Assembly: GCA_027257055.1 (NCBI GenBank) | Contig: JAPVLO010000994.1 | Span: forward strand, 1 to 64,000 | DNA length: 64,000 bases | Direction of reading: 5' to 3' | Origin: Cephalopachus bancanus | Lineage: Eukaryota > Chordata > Mammalia > Primates > Tarsiidae | Translations under genes and position numbers: made by a program | Shown here: positions 10,200 to 21,569 of the stretch, one piece after another | Position numbering within the stretch: position 1 is the stretch's first letter | Layout of the letters: every line of letters starts with the position of its first letter | Notes under the pieces: model-generated | Told to the model about the DNA's origin: nothing | Seen by the model: only the letters and a program-made list of their open reading frames with translations | The model's database searches: none

Positions 10200-10865
10200 A
10201 ATAACTACCTCTGAGGAGAAGCCCTTGGGGTGTGGGGTAGGGGAATGACAGTAAGGACAAAGCATAGTTTGCTTGAACATTTGGGCTTATGAGGCTCTTC
10301 TCATTTTCTAGGAGTAGTATTTTTTACACCATCACAACCCCTTCCCCACCCCCATGAATGTTTTGAGTTTGTGTTTCTGGCAATGTGTTCTGAAGGGAGT
10401 TCTATAGCATTTGTTGGAGTGGTGCAGGGGAGATAGATCTAAGTTCTTACATGAAGCAGCTTCTCTAGTTGCATAGTATGAACAAAAGTTCTCTGAAAAG
10501 GAATTTAGAGAAAAGAGTGAACAGTTTGCAAACCACTGGACACATGCAGCCCTCGGTGTAAAACGAAGTTGGTCTTCCAGAGAACAAAGAGCGGTTTTAT
10601 AGCAAAAGTTCCTCCTGCCCAGGTTCCTAATTGGCTCCATCTATGCAGATGAAGGACTGAAACTCGCTTAGTTCCAATCGGTTAATGCAGCTGAGTTCTG
10701 ATTGATGGGTACAGCTGAGCTCTGATGGTCAATTCAGGTGAGCTCTGATCGGTTGGTTCAGTTGAACTCTGATAATTTCAAAGTTCAAGAAACCGAAATT
10801 ACCTGTTACCTGTATGCAACCTCTAGTTAGCAAATGGCCGCTTGGCTCTAGTTTAAATTTAGTTT
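10200..10865. other. Possible old LTR with a tandem CTGAT repeat block
   Basis: At about 10676-10772 an imperfect 24-base unit occurs four times (core CAGCTGAGYTCTGAT, each followed by a GG-rich spacer), with CCAAT/ATTGG-like pieces. The surrounding composition is LTR-like, but I cannot name a family and see no paired copy. The Alu at 10866 splits it, and the target AAATTTAGTT resumes at 11160. Confidence 0.4.
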
Positions 10866-11157
10866 GGCCAGGCTAGGTGGCTCAGCCTGTAATCCCACAC
10901 TTAGGGAGACCGAGGTGAGTGAATTGCTTGAGCCCGCGGGTTCGAGACCCGCCTGGGCAACTTGGCGAGACCTCATCTCTACAATAAATAAATAAAAAAT
11001 TAGCCGGGCATGGTAGCGCATGCCTGTAGTTCCAGCTACTTGGAAGGCTGAGGTGAAAGGATCGCCGGAGCCCAGCAGGTCGAGGCTGCGGTGGCCGGGA
11101 GCGTGCCACTGCACTCGAGTCTGGGCGACAGAGTGAGACTCCAACTCAAAAATAAAA
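10866..11157 (+). mobile_element. Alu, full length, sense
   Basis: Head GCCAGGCTAGG. The perfect GCGGG-TTCGAGA-CCCGC hairpin is present. The linker is ACAATAAATAAATAAAAAATT. Target duplication AAATTTAGTT. Confidence 0.96.
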
Positions 11158-12129
11158 AATAAATTTAGTTCTAGTTAGTCACTGGGGATCCATCTTGAAG
11201 GATTAGCTCTTTCAGGTTCACATTTGTTCACAATACCCTGGCTATCATTTTAGGGATTGGGTTTACATGGGCACTAAAAAATGCAAAGTTAACTCTTGTG
11301 TCACTTTGCACTGTTTCCTGTTCTCAGGTGGTCTGTAAAGGAACCAAACTATGAGTACTAAAGCCTTAAGATTTTTGTGAAAGATCAGCATGCACTCTCA
11401 TTCTCACAGGGACCACAGAAATACAGGTCATTTGAATGGTGAGTGGCTCAAAATGATGTCCTATGACCAGTAACGATTGTCAAAATAGAACTCTGGTTCA
11501 GCAAAAATATGGATGGAATGCACCTGTCAATTGGTAACAGGATTCCTTTCTTCTCTGAGCCCTTATTAATGTGCAGGTTGCCTCAAAGAGAGGAGAACCC
11601 TGGCTGTGGGGAGCAAGTGCAGAAGCTGGTCAGAGAGATTAGGATTGTAGGCAAATGCAGCCTGAGTGATAAGTGTTAGCAGTTATCATAATAGGATAGG
11701 AAAGAGCATTCCCTGCCACATACTCTGAGAACAGAGTTTCCCTCTTTCTGAGAAAGATTGTTTTTCAGAAATTTAGATGAATGCTGTGGGTAAAACAGGA
11801 CCCTGTTTGTTTGTTCAGGAATTCAAAGTCCTCATGAGGAGCTCTGAGCCTGGGATTTGTACAGACACTAGCTTGCGTGCCTGGCAGTTCTATCTAGAGA
11901 TGCATGGGTAGCCCTGAGATCCCAGTGTTTACTGGTTGCAAGCGTTTTTAGCCATCTTCTAATCCATACCCCACTTCTGAAGGGAAGATTACATAGCGAT
12001 GATAAAGGCTGAAGCCCCAAGATTTCCATTCAATGCAGTAACTAACTGCCTTGTTGTAAGTTAGGTGCATAAATTTGTAGGCAAGGACTGAGTCTTCCTT
12101 AAATATGAAGACTAAGGTGGGCCCTACTT
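11158..12129. other. Non-repetitive stretch
   Basis: No repeat, gene or RNA recognised. It may continue the LTR-like sequence left of the Alu, but this is not resolvable by eye. Confidence 0.45.
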
Positions 12130-12430
12130 TATTTACTTATTTATTTATTTTGAGTCGGAGTCTCACTGTTGACCAGGCTGGAGTGCAGTGGCACACTCAT
12201 GGCCACCGTAGCCTTGACCTGCTGGGCTCCGGTAATCCTTCTGTCTCAGCCTTTCAAGTAGCTGGAACTACAGGCATGAGCCACCATGCCTGGCTAATTT
12301 TTTGATTTATTATGGAGATGAGGTCTCGACAAGTTGTCAAGGCTGGTCTCAAACCCATGGGCTCTGGCAATCATCTCACTTCAACCTCCCAAAGTGCTGG
12401 GATTATAGGCATGAGCCACCACACCTGACC
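12130..12430 (-). mobile_element. Alu, full length, antisense
   Basis: Tail complement is a TTTA-rich tract. Flanks GGCCCTACTTTA and AGGTCCTACCTTA give the target duplication. Confidence 0.95.
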
Positions 12431-12544
12431 AGGTCCTACCTTAAATATAAATTTGAACATGAAGATTATAGTATATGCCCTACTTTAGATACCCTGGACT
12501 TGCTATTATAGGGATAAGTTGCATGATTAAGAATAGAAGTAAGC

Positions 12545-12838
12545 AAGGTGCAGTGTCTCACGCCTGTAATCCCAGCATTTTGAGAGGACGAGGTGAAAGG
12601 ATTGCCTGAGCCCTCGGGCTCGAGACCAGCCTGGGCAACATAGTGAGACCTTATCTCTACAATAAATCAAAATATTAGCTGGATGTGGTGGCACATGCCT
12701 GTTATAACAGCTTTTTGTAAGGCTGAGGCAGAAGGATTAACTGAACCTAGCAGGTCAAGGCTGTGGTGGCTGTGAGTATGCCGCTGCACTCCAGCCTAGG
12801 CGACAGAGTGAGGCTCCGACTCAAAAAATAAATAAATA
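12545..12838 (+). mobile_element. Alu, full length, sense, older
   Basis: Flanked by GAAGTAAGCA. It has CACGCCTGTAAT in the head, with the ancestral C, and GACCAGCCTGGGC, so it predates the A-box and B-box changes of the main family. The linker still reads CAATAAATC. Confidence 0.94.
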
Positions 12839-12993
12839 AGGAAGTAAGCATTTTATGTTTCATCATCTAATTGTTTAGATAGTCCGTATGCTATGAGGCA
12901 TTCAATGTGTGGGTTAAGCTGCGACAGTTCATTGTAGGGCAAATCAATACTTACCTATCTAAACTTAGGTTTAAGTCTAGGGGGACGTGATTA

Positions 12994-13282
12994 ATTTTTT
13001 TTTTTTTTTTTGAGTTGGAGTCTCACTCTGTCGCCCAGACTGGAGTGCAGTGGCCGCTCTCGGCCACCGCAGCCTCGGCCTGCTGGGCTTCGGCGATCCT
13101 TCCGCCTCAGCCTTCCGAGTAGCCGGAATTACAGGCATGCGCCACCATGCCAGCTGATTTTTGATTTATTGTAGAGATGAGGTCTCGCTGCCCAGCGGGT
13201 CTCGAACCCGCGGGCTCAGGCAATTCACTCACCTCAGCCTCCCAAAGGCGCGGGATTACAGGCTGAGCCACCGAGCCCGGCT
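12994..13282 (-). mobile_element. Alu, antisense, 5-nt-deletion subset
   Basis: Near-consensus copy with CTCGCTGCCCAGCGGG. The left-arm hairpin is exact (GCGGGTCTCGAACCCGC). Target duplication TGATTAATT. Confidence 0.97.
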
Positions 13283-13306
13283 GATTAATTATCTCTGTTT
13301 TTATTT

Positions 13307-13562
13307 TAATTTTTTTTTTGAGTTAGAGTCTTACTCTGTCATCTAGGCTGGAGGGCAGTGGAACACTCCTGGCCACTACTGCCTTGACCTGCTGGGCTCA
13401 GACGTTCCTTCTGCCTCAGCCTTCCAGGTACCCGCCACCATGCCTGGCTAATTTTTTTAATTTATTGTAGAGATGAGGTCTCACCAAGTTGCCCAGGCTG
13501 GTCTCGAACCCGAGGGCTCCCAAAGTGGTGCGATTATAGGCATGAGCCACTGCACCCAGCCT
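13307..13562 (-). mobile_element. Alu, antisense, internally deleted
   Basis: CTTCCAGGTA jumps to CCCGCCACC, and GAGGGCTC jumps to CCAAAGTGG, so two short stretches are missing. Flanks CTGTTTTTATTTT and CTGCTTTTATTTT. Confidence 0.92.
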
Positions 13563-13884
13563 GCTTTTATTTTTAAAACTGAGAAGACATTTACCATTTT
13601 CACCAGTAATCACTTAATGTTTCTCTAAGGGCTCTGCGATTTTCTTGGTTGCCTCTAAGTTCAAGAATGAAGTAAAATACAATGAGATTCTGGGGAAAAG
13701 CATGCTCATCTCTGTTGAGTCTATAATAAAAGTGTTTGCTAAGCAAATAAATGGTGTAAAAACGATATTAAGAGATGTTGAACACCTACATAGGGAGAGA
13801 GAGTATTTCTAAACTCAGAACAACCATTTTAATCAAAACCATTGTGTTACTTACAAAAAGTTCTGTTTATTTAAGTGGGTCTCA
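13563..13884. other. Non-repetitive stretch
   Basis: Unique AT-rich sequence, no gene seen. Confidence 0.5.
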
Positions 13885-14170
13885 GTTAGGCTCGGTGGCT
13901 CAACCTGTAATCCCAGCACTTTGGGAGGTTGAGGTGAGTGGATTGCCTGAGCCCGCAGGTTCGAGACCCGCCTGGGCAACTTGGCTAGACCTCATCTCTA
14001 CAATAAATCAAAACATTAGCTGGGCATGGTAGCGTGCACCTGTAATTATGGAAGACTGAGGTGGAAGGATCACTGGAGCCCAGCAGGTTGAGGCTGAGGT
14101 GGCTGGGAGCGGCCACTGCACTCCAGTCTGGGCGACAGAGTGAGACTCCAACTTAAAAAAAAAAAAAAAA
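13885..14170 (+). mobile_element. Alu, sense, with deletion at right-arm start
   Basis: CACCTGTAATTATGGAAGACTGAGG lacks the CCAGCTACTTGG segment. Target duplication AAGTGGGTCTCA/AAGTGGGTTTCT. Confidence 0.94.
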
Positions 14171-14674
14171 GTGGGTTTCTAAGTTGTTTTAGTTGCCAGT
14201 ACTTTTTGTGTTTGAAAGTGATAAGTCTGTGTTTCTTTAAAAATACTGTATAATTCAGCCGATATTCCCTCCAATTAGTCAAATTTATAGACCATATTAA
14301 CATGAGAAACTAATGGCAGCTCTGCTATTAGGACAGGATATTTGTTTTTCTTCTTGAAGTCCTTGCAGCTGTTGTATCCTCATATTTTGCAGAGAGGATA
14401 AACAACTAAAAAATTGAGATGTGTTTTTAATGTGAGGGGGGATGGAAGCTGATCACTAAGAATAAAGGGAAATGATTACATTTGGCACAGTTATTAATTT
14501 CAGAAATGTCTTTGAATCTGTGTTATATGCTTGAGTGTTATGCCAGTGCTCTGTGGCTTCCTGGGGTGACATTTAGGAAATGTAGATTTAGATCCTACAT
14601 TTTGCAAAATATCAATTGCCTCAATTAAGTGTTTTTCTTAACAAAATTGTGAAGGAACTTTTCACCATTTTCTT
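14171..14674. other. Non-repetitive stretch
   Basis: No recognisable repeat or gene. Confidence 0.5.
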
Positions 14675-14963
14675 TTTTGTGTGTGTCAGAGTCTCACTCT
14701 GTCACCCAGGCTGGAGTGCAGTGGCATGCTCATGGCTACCCTAGCATCGACCTGCTGGGTTCAGGCGATCCTTCCACTTCAGCCTTCCAAGTAGCCGGAA
14801 CTATAGGTGTGTGCCAACACGCCCAGTTAATTTTTTGATTTATTGTAGAGATGAGGTCTCGCCAAGTTTCCCAGGCTGGTCTTGAACCCGTGGGCTCAGG
14901 CAGTCCTCTCACCTCGGCCTCCCAAAGTGCTGGGATTATAGGCGTGAGTCACCATGCCTGGCC
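14675..14963 (-). mobile_element. Alu, full length, antisense
   Basis: Very short tail (TTTTTTGTGTGTGTCAGAG). Target duplication TTTTCACCATTTTC/CCATTTTCACCAG suggests a small overlap or decay. Head complement CATGCCTGGCC. Confidence 0.94.
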
Positions 14964-15504
14964 GTTGCCATTTTCACCAGTTATTAGTTGTGTGATCAGA
15001 GAGTCATGTCAAACCTTGAATTTTTGTAATATTGTATAGTTAGTAGTGTATCTTATTAAAGAAAGTACAACCCCGACTGAAAATTTTGATAATTAATTTA
15101 AGAAAAAAACGCTAGGTGTAAAGTGTGGGAGATTTCCTCAGATATCATATAACTTAGGTTTCTTAGTTATATTGAATACTTGCTGAAGCAATTGACTTTG
15201 GGCCTTTTTAGACCATTTATTGTAACTTTGATCTGGCCTTTCTCATCTCATTTCCCTCACTTCCCTCTTCCTAATATTTGTTTTATTTTAGTCATTCAGT
15301 ATTGATAATGTTTTTCCATAAAAAAAAGAGACTAACACTATTTCATCAGTCCTTTAATTGCTTTACTAATGGAAGTGTGTAGGTCCCTCAAACATTGGGT
15401 ACAGCATTAAAAGGAACTGGTAACTGATTTTGAACCATATGTCTTTAATTTTTAAAAATCTGGTAGGGCCTGAACCCTTAAAAAATATGCCATTTCTTCC
15501 AAAG
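14964..15504. other. Non-repetitive stretch
   Basis: Unique AT-rich sequence, no gene seen. Confidence 0.5.
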
Positions 15505-15797
15505 TTTTTTTTTTTTTTTTTTTGAGTTGGAGTCTCACTCTGTCACCCAGACTGGAGTGCAGTGGCCGCTCCCGGCCACCGCAGCCTCGACCTGCGGGGC
15601 TCCGGCGATCCTTCCACCTCAGCCTTCCAAGTAGCCGGAATTACAGGCATGCGCTACCATGCCCAGCTGATTTTTTGATTTATTGTAGAGATGAGGTCTC
15701 ACTGCCCAGGCGGGTCTCGAACCCGCGGGCTCAGGCAATCCACTCACCTCAGCCTCCCAACGGCATGGGATTACAGGCTGAGCCACCGAGCCCGGCT
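15505..15797 (-). mobile_element. Alu, antisense, 5-nt-deletion subset
   Basis: Near-consensus copy with a perfect target duplication CTTCCAAAGTTTT. The left-arm hairpin is exact. One of the least diverged copies in the window. Confidence 0.97.
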
Positions 15798-16048
15798 CTT
15801 CCAAAGTTTTAAAAAAAATTATTTACAATGTAAACTCTGCCTGAAATTATTTAATCCATATTCATTAAGATTCCTACAATCAGTGATAATTATTCATTAT
15901 TATTTAAATAACAATGGGTAACATTTAATGAGCACGCACTGTGGGTCTCTTTTGAACTCATTATTGGATTAATTCATTTAATGTAAATAGAAAATAAAAA
16001 GAGAGGATGAAGTAGAGAATTTTAAGCAGGCTAAAAGTTTTTGAAACC
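15798..16048. other. Non-repetitive stretch
   Basis: AT-rich, nothing recognised. Confidence 0.5.
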
Positions 16049-16163
16049 TGGAAGGCTGAGGCAGAAGTATCACCTGAGCCCAGCAGGCCGACACTGGGGT
16101 GGCTGTGTAAGCATGCCATCACACTCCAGCCTGGGCGACAGAGTGAGACTTGAACTCAAACAA
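16049..16163 (+). mobile_element. 5'-truncated Alu (right arm only), sense
   Basis: Begins at TGGAAGGCTGAGGCAG and runs to GACTTGAACTCAAACAAAAA. Flanks TTTTTGAAACC and AAATTGAAACC indicate real insertion of a truncated copy, not later deletion. Confidence 0.9.
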
Positions 16164-16461
16164 AAATTGAAACCAAAGCTATTGCAATGAATAAATTGTG
16201 GCTTCCGGGTAACTGAGGTAAAAACAGGCCACCCAACTGGTTATACATTTCTTATTTACTTGATAAAAAGAAACATAACAGTTCTTAGAGCAAGATATTT
16301 TCTTGTTGCTAAATCTAGAAAGAATTTATTACATAGAGTCTCATGTAAAAGACACTATAAACAGCTTAATAATGTGTTGTCAACATGATTTCACATGGAC
16401 ATGTCTTCTGATCTTCTAGCAGTAGAGGATCAACCAAAGAAACAACATTTGAGAAATTTAG

Positions 16462-16650
16462 TCAGGCTCTTAGGGTCCATAGTGTTGTTTTCAAACTCTT
16501 TTTGTCTTTAGTGGTATCTCCTTCCTTTTTGTATATGAGCTCATATCTCTTGGTCTCTGAGTCAGGATTCTTTTGATAAGTAGCTGCCAACATGATGATA
16601 ATAGCCAATACAGCCACCTGTAGTGACCAGAAACCTGGCAAGAGTTTCAC
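16462..16650 (-). other. Open frame of unknown status with a possible membrane segment
   Basis: A 62-codon frame opens MKLLPGFWSLQVAVLAIIIM. Residues 7-24 are hydrophobic enough for one membrane span, and the rest is polar and lysine-rich. I do not recognise the family. It is not from a repeat I know, and an AATAAA lies about 130 bases downstream on that strand (plus 16340). It could be a decayed retrocopy, a terminal exon, or chance. No clear polyA remnant or target duplication is visible, so I do not call it a gene. Confidence 0.2.
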
Positions 16651-17055
16651 ATCAGAGGAATCAAGAGCCTGTGTGCTGAAGGCACTTTAGACCTTGGAAG
16701 TGAAATACTTGGGGAGATCTGGACAGCACCTCTTTTTCTTCAGCCCTTTATTTTCTCCCTGCTCTAATTAACTCTGCTCTCAGGACTTTGTACTTGGCAC
16801 TGAGAGTTGTCATACTGCCATTTGGCTTCCAGAGATTATGGTTTATGGTAGGTTAAATGTCTTTCAATTGAAAAGATGATATAATAACAATAGCAAATAG
16901 TAACATCTATGTCGTTTGCATATCATGACCCAATCCTTGTTCATATGCATATGGTTTAAATTATAGTATGCACAATTTGGTATATCTGTAGTTTTTAATA
17001 TAGCAATTATAATAATGCTTTTGTGGTTCTGTATTGTTAAAAATTCCTTAATTAA
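16651..17055. other. Non-repetitive stretch
   Basis: Unique sequence. Nothing recognised. Confidence 0.5.
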
Positions 17056-17091
17056 TTCCTTCCTTCCTTCCTTCCTTCTTTCTTTTTGTTT
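17056..17091 (+). repeat. (CCTT)n microsatellite
   Basis: TTCCTTCCTTCCTTCC repeats, continuing into TTCTTTC and the T-rich tail of the adjoining Alu, from which it probably grew. Confidence 0.9.
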
Positions 17092-17354
17092 TTTGAGTCT
17101 CACTCTGTTGCCCAGGCTGTAGTGCAGTGGCACATTCATGGCCACCACAGGCTCAACCTACTGGGCTCAGGTGATTCTTCCACCTCAGCCTTGTAAGTAA
17201 TTGGAACTATAGGAACACACCACCATGCCCGGCTACTTTTTTTGATTTATTGTAGATACACGAGGTCTCACCAAGTTGTCCAGGGTGGGCTCGAACCCAT
17301 GGGTTCAGGCAACCCTCTCATCTTGGCCTCCCAATTGAGCCACCGTGCTTGGTT
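17092..17354 (-). mobile_element. Alu, antisense, head partly deleted
   Basis: CTTGGCCTCCCAATTGAGCCACC skips the AAGTGCTGGGATTACAGG block. It adjoins the (CCTT)n tract. Confidence 0.92.
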
Positions 17355-17377
17355 TCAAAATTTCAAATGGTGAAATG

Positions 17378-17443
17378 CAGTGGCTGTAAGCGTGCCACTG
17401 CACTGCAGCCTGGGCAATAGTGTGAGACTCCGACTCAAATAAA
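17378..17443 (+). mobile_element. Alu 3' end fragment, sense
   Basis: AGTGGCTGTAAGCGTGCCACTGCACTGC through GACTCCGACTCAAATAAATC. Opposite orientation to the copy just upstream. It could be a severely truncated insertion or the inverted 3' end of that copy. Confidence 0.8.
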
Positions 17444-20049
17444 TCAAATGATTGAATAATATTCCCTTAAGTTGATGTACCATAATCTATTATATGTATC
17501 ACATATAGACGTTTAGGTTATTTCTGATGTTTTGAATGTGTGTTTGTGTGTGTTTGATATTATATTAGAGCACAGCAATGATCACGTTCCTTCCTGTGTG
17601 TTTGGTTTCTGTTGAATAACTTATTTAAGTTCAATTTTATGATAATTTTATTTTACTTTCACATGGTTTAAAAGACGGAAATGTTCCCCCTATGTCTAAA
17701 GTCAAGTCTAACTTTTGCATATGCCAGACTCTGTTACAGGGGTGCAGTGAAGTCAAAGGGAAGGAAATTTGAAGTTTAACTCAAGTTTAACTCTAAGGGT
17801 TCAGGTGTTTTTTGTTTGTTTGTTTTCAGTACTTTCCAGATTCATCCTCTCTGAGCTTTTGTCAGGAACCTACATATCTGCTTTGGTTTCCAAAATCCTA
17901 GTTCAGGAATATTCCCAGAAGCAGCTAAACTGTTGGCTGGTGGGAGAGGGAATTCAACCTGAAGGCGAGTACAGATGAGTTGGGTAGTGTCTTTTCTTGT
18001 GGTTCTTCTGTCCGTTGGAGGAGGGTTTCCCACATGTCTGGGTGTCTCACTTTTAAAAACAAAGCAAAGGAAAAAAAATCCAAACAGACCCCTTTCTAAA
18101 ACATTTGTCATCCAAACAGAACTTCCTAGAAAGCAGTGTCATTGTTTCTAAAAGGAGGAACTCGTAATAATGCTCCATCCTCCCTCCTTTCCCACTTTTT
18201 TTTAACAATGAAATGATTCTATGACTATTAGTTGTGAAATGGCTTAATTCAGTGCCTTATTCTTAATTGAATAAAACTATGCTATGCATAGTGTCTGTCT
18301 CTGGTCAAAGTGTATTTCCTGTGTCATTGACTTCCACGGTTTGTCTGCTTTCAGCTTTGTGATTCGGAGGGTACAGTCTGGCCTTTTAAATTGTCTGCCT
18401 GTTCTTTTATCTTTCAACAGGTCCTGGAAAGAAATCATCCAAAGGCTTCTTTCCAGTGTCAGTTTTTGAAAGATCCGTGGCTTGCTTTATTTTGACAGGT
18501 GGCTGGTGAAAGAGGTGCTGAAAGGGTGGGGAAAAGGAGGAGGAGCATATACGTGGAAGGAGAGGAAAGGGGGTTTGCTGCTTCTTTTGGGGTTATCTGA
18601 CAAATGGTGAGCAATTATTATGCTTTCTCTTTTTTTGTATCTTGAAGAGGAGTCTGCTAATAAGATCTACAGTTGAAAAACAGCTGTACCCTTTTTAGGA
18701 CCTTTCTGGGACTTTCCCTTTTAGGTTGGAGCACCCCCTATGGAAACAGAATTGGGCCACACAGGATACAATTGTGTAGATTAATTTCCTGTAATGAACA
18801 AATCTGATAAATCATTCAAAAGCTCAGTGTCCTTATCAGTAGGAGCTGTCCCACTGAATAAGTCACAGAGTCCAGGACAGTGTGGTATCTCAGATGGTCC
18901 CAGAGATCCTGGTGTTCAGGGATATCTCCCAGTAGCCTTGCTTTGCTTTAGCCATGCTTTATTTAGTTAGTCCCACCTCTAGGAATAGCGAATTGACTGT
19001 TGACTGCCAGTGCTTCTCTTTATTGTAACTGAATATAACTTCTCACCCCTTCTAACCTTTGGCTGTTGGTAGCTGCCCTAGCTACACTCTTAGGGTTCAT
19101 TGGCCCTTATGATGTCACAAGACTTAGAACTGTGAATATTTCCCTTTAAGTCTTTTCTGCTGTGCCAGACCCTTGTCACTCCTCATCCCACCCTACCTTC
19201 TGACTCTCCATAATTATAGCTGCTCTCCACTGAACCCTCAATTCAGTTTATGTCTTGTTTGTTGTGCACAACCCAGAATGTACCAGGTGGTTTGCAGTAA
19301 GGTAGGAGAATGTTTTCTTATTCCCATGTCCTCCCTCTGTTCATGAAGTGTTTTTTCTTGGGGGGGGCATTGTTGACTACAGTACATTTAACAGATTAAA
19401 ACCTGTTAATAATTAAGAACAATATGTAAGACTCAAATTGATTAAAAAAATTAACCAGCAGAAACCACTAAAGCTACAACAATACAGAACTAAAAGGATT
19501 TGAGATCCAGGCAATTCTTTTCCAGACTCTTCTTTTCTTGTTCTATCCCAGTCCTGGTTTGTAAGTGGTCTCTGGGGAGGCAAAGAAGTGATCAGTAAGG
19601 GTAGAAACAGGGAGCAGAAAGCAGTCTACATTGTTTTTTTATACTAGAACTGTTGTAACAAAGACCACTTGGAAAGCGGGCCATCTGCTGAGGCTGAGGA
19701 AGCTTTCTGTCATGAAGGGATATTGGTTGCATGACATTTTAAGAATTCACTATAACTTATAGTGCCCTCATATTTGAAAAGGTGTCTCAAGCTCATAAGT
19801 GAAGGCAGATACTAACAATAAACAGTGATAATAAAAATTTGATTAGGGATGGGTTTCCAGAAACTTGACAATATGCATAGCTTTTAATTTCTTTAGCCTT
19901 TTCAGAAGCTCTATGATACTGTCTTTCCAATCTGATGTTACCAAATTTCAATATTTGTACTAGACTCTAGTCTAATTTTTTCCTTTTCTAAGTGGACATA
20001 AGCTATAACATGAGCACATAAACATATAACTGCCAGAAGGAGAAAGAAC
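17444..20049. other. Long repeat-poor stretch
   Basis: About 2.6 kb with no Alu and no family I recognise. Overlapping frames of 60-90 codons are present at 17769-18469 but show no homology I know. A G7 run lies at 19361-19367. Nothing supports a gene. Confidence 0.5.
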
Positions 20050-20230
20050 CTTTGACTGGGAATCAGGAAGCTTGGGTGCTAGTCCCTGCCCTGCCACTAA
20101 CCAGCTTGGGGGATGGGCATTCAACAAGTCAGGATATCAAGGTCTTGTTCCTGGTGTTCATGAAATGAGGGCGTTGATCTCGATTATAACACAAAGTTCC
20201 TCTCCAGCTCTGATATTCTGTGTTTCACAG
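20050..20230 (+). mobile_element. MIR
   Basis: GACTGGGAATCAGGAAGCTTGGGTGCTAGTCC, CTGCCACTAACCAGCTTGGG, ATGAAATGAGGGCGTTGATC and CTCCAGCTCTGATATTCTGTG follow the MIR consensus order from tRNA-related part to tail region. Confidence 0.8.
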
Positions 20231-20721
20231 CAAATGTGTTGAGAGCTGATGAGATGATCTGGAAAGATAAGGGTAATATGAGGAAAGCCTTTCGCTCATT
20301 GCATATGTATTCTTGAATACAATAAAACCTTGAAATGAGCAGTTCTGGGTAACTGAGCTTACTGAATGGTTTTTGTCTCCTTCCTTGCTGTCAGCTGTCA
20401 TTCTGTACTGCTTTTAGCAACTCCTGTCCCTTCTTCTTGGCTGCTTCTCTTGTGGTCTTTGGAATTGTGGCATTAAGCTCATCAAAACTCTATGCCAAGT
20501 CAGTGTACATAAAGTTGTTTCGGGGAGGGCCTCTCCCGTGTCTAGCCCATGGATTTTGGCTGATCAGAGCCTTTTGGAGCTTATTTTTAGGTTCCAGATG
20601 GGTAATGTGTTACTGTTTCCCCGTTTATCTTATGCTAGACATTAGTGTAGTTAATATGTTAATTCATTAAGAAAGACAGTAGATGGTTGACAGGAGGGAG
20701 TAGAGGCTTCATTTTGTAAAA
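20231..20721. other. Non-repetitive stretch
   Basis: A 77-codon plus frame at 20437-20670 starts at an ATG but has no homology I recognise and no promoter or splice context. Confidence 0.45.
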
Positions 20722-21018
20722 CTTTTGTTTTGTTCTGTTTTGAGTTGGGATCTCACTGTCACTCAGGCTGGAGTGCAGTGGCACAATAACAGCTTACCGC
20801 ATCCTTGACCTCCTATGCTCAGGCGATCCTTCCACCTCAGTCTCTCGAGTAACTGGGGCTATAGGTATATGCCACCACGCCTGGCTAATTTTTAAAATTT
20901 TTTGTAGAGATGAAGTCTTGCTGTATTGTCCAAGCTGGTCTTAAACTTCTGGGCTCAAGCAATCCTGCCTTGGCCTCCCAAAGTGCTGGGTTACAGGCAT
21001 GAACCACTGTGCCCAGCC
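20722..21018 (-). mobile_element. Older Alu, antisense
   Basis: Has AATTTTTAAAATTTTTTGTAGAG in place of the TTTGATTTATTGTAGAG linker, and TGTATTGTCC, so it belongs to the earlier Alu J-like layer. Confidence 0.92.
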
Positions 21019-21021
21019 TTC

Positions 21022-21023
<2 letters not shown>

Positions 21024-21098
<75 letters not shown>
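21024..21098 (+). repeat. Poly(A) followed by (TA)n microsatellite
   Basis: About 31 A residues (21024-21054), then roughly 44 bases of alternating TA with one CA interruption at 21073. It sits between an antisense Alu head and the tail of the next antisense Alu. Confidence 0.95.
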
Positions 21099-21429
21099 TG
21101 AGTTGGTGTCTCACTCTGTCGCCCAGAGTGGAGTGCAGTGGCACGCTCCCCGCAGCCTCGACCTGCTGCGCTCCGGCAATCCTTCCGCCTCAGCCTTCCA
21201 GGTAGCTGGAACTACAGGCGCGCGCTACCAGTAGCTGGAACTACAGGCGCGCGCTACCAGTAGCTGGAACTACAGGCGCGTGCTACCATGCCCGGCTCAT
21301 TTTGATTTATTGTAGAGATGAGGTCTCGTCAAGTTGCCCAGGCGGGTCTCGAACCCACGGGCTCAGGCAATCCACTCACCTCAGCCTCCCAAAGGCGTGG
21401 GATTACAGGCTGAGCCACCAAGGCCGGCT
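21098..21429 (-). mobile_element. Alu, antisense, with an internal 29-bp triplication
   Basis: A normal copy except that the right-arm start is present three times in tandem (21202-21230, 21231-21259, 21260-21288), the last differing at one base. Ends with CCACCAAGGCCGGCT. Confidence 0.95.
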
Positions 21430-21430
21430 T

Positions 21431-21567
21431 AATTTTTTTTATTTATTTATTGTAGAAGTGAGATCTCGCCAAGTTGCCCAGGCGGGTCTTGAACCCGTGG
21501 GCTCAGGGAATTCACTCACCTCGGCCTCCCAAAGCACGGGATTACAGGCTGAGCCACCGAACCCGAC
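21431..21567 (-). mobile_element. Alu left arm only, antisense
   Basis: From TTATTGTAGAAGTGAGATCTCGCC to CCACCGAACCCGACC. It abuts the preceding Alu. CGTAAAA follows it and also precedes the poly(A) tract at 21021, so the two copies together may sit in one target duplication. Confidence 0.92.
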
Positions 21568-21569
21568 CC

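Noticed and set aside
15522..15812. Open frames of 60-138 codons with [14 protein letters not shown] and [18 protein letters not shown], repeated through the window
   Set aside because: They are the antisense translation of Alu copies. They recur at every antisense Alu and break where each copy mutates, so they are not genes.
21202..21288. CRISPR-like repeat
   Set aside because: Three directly adjacent units without spacers inside an Alu in a vertebrate genome; a simple tandem duplication.
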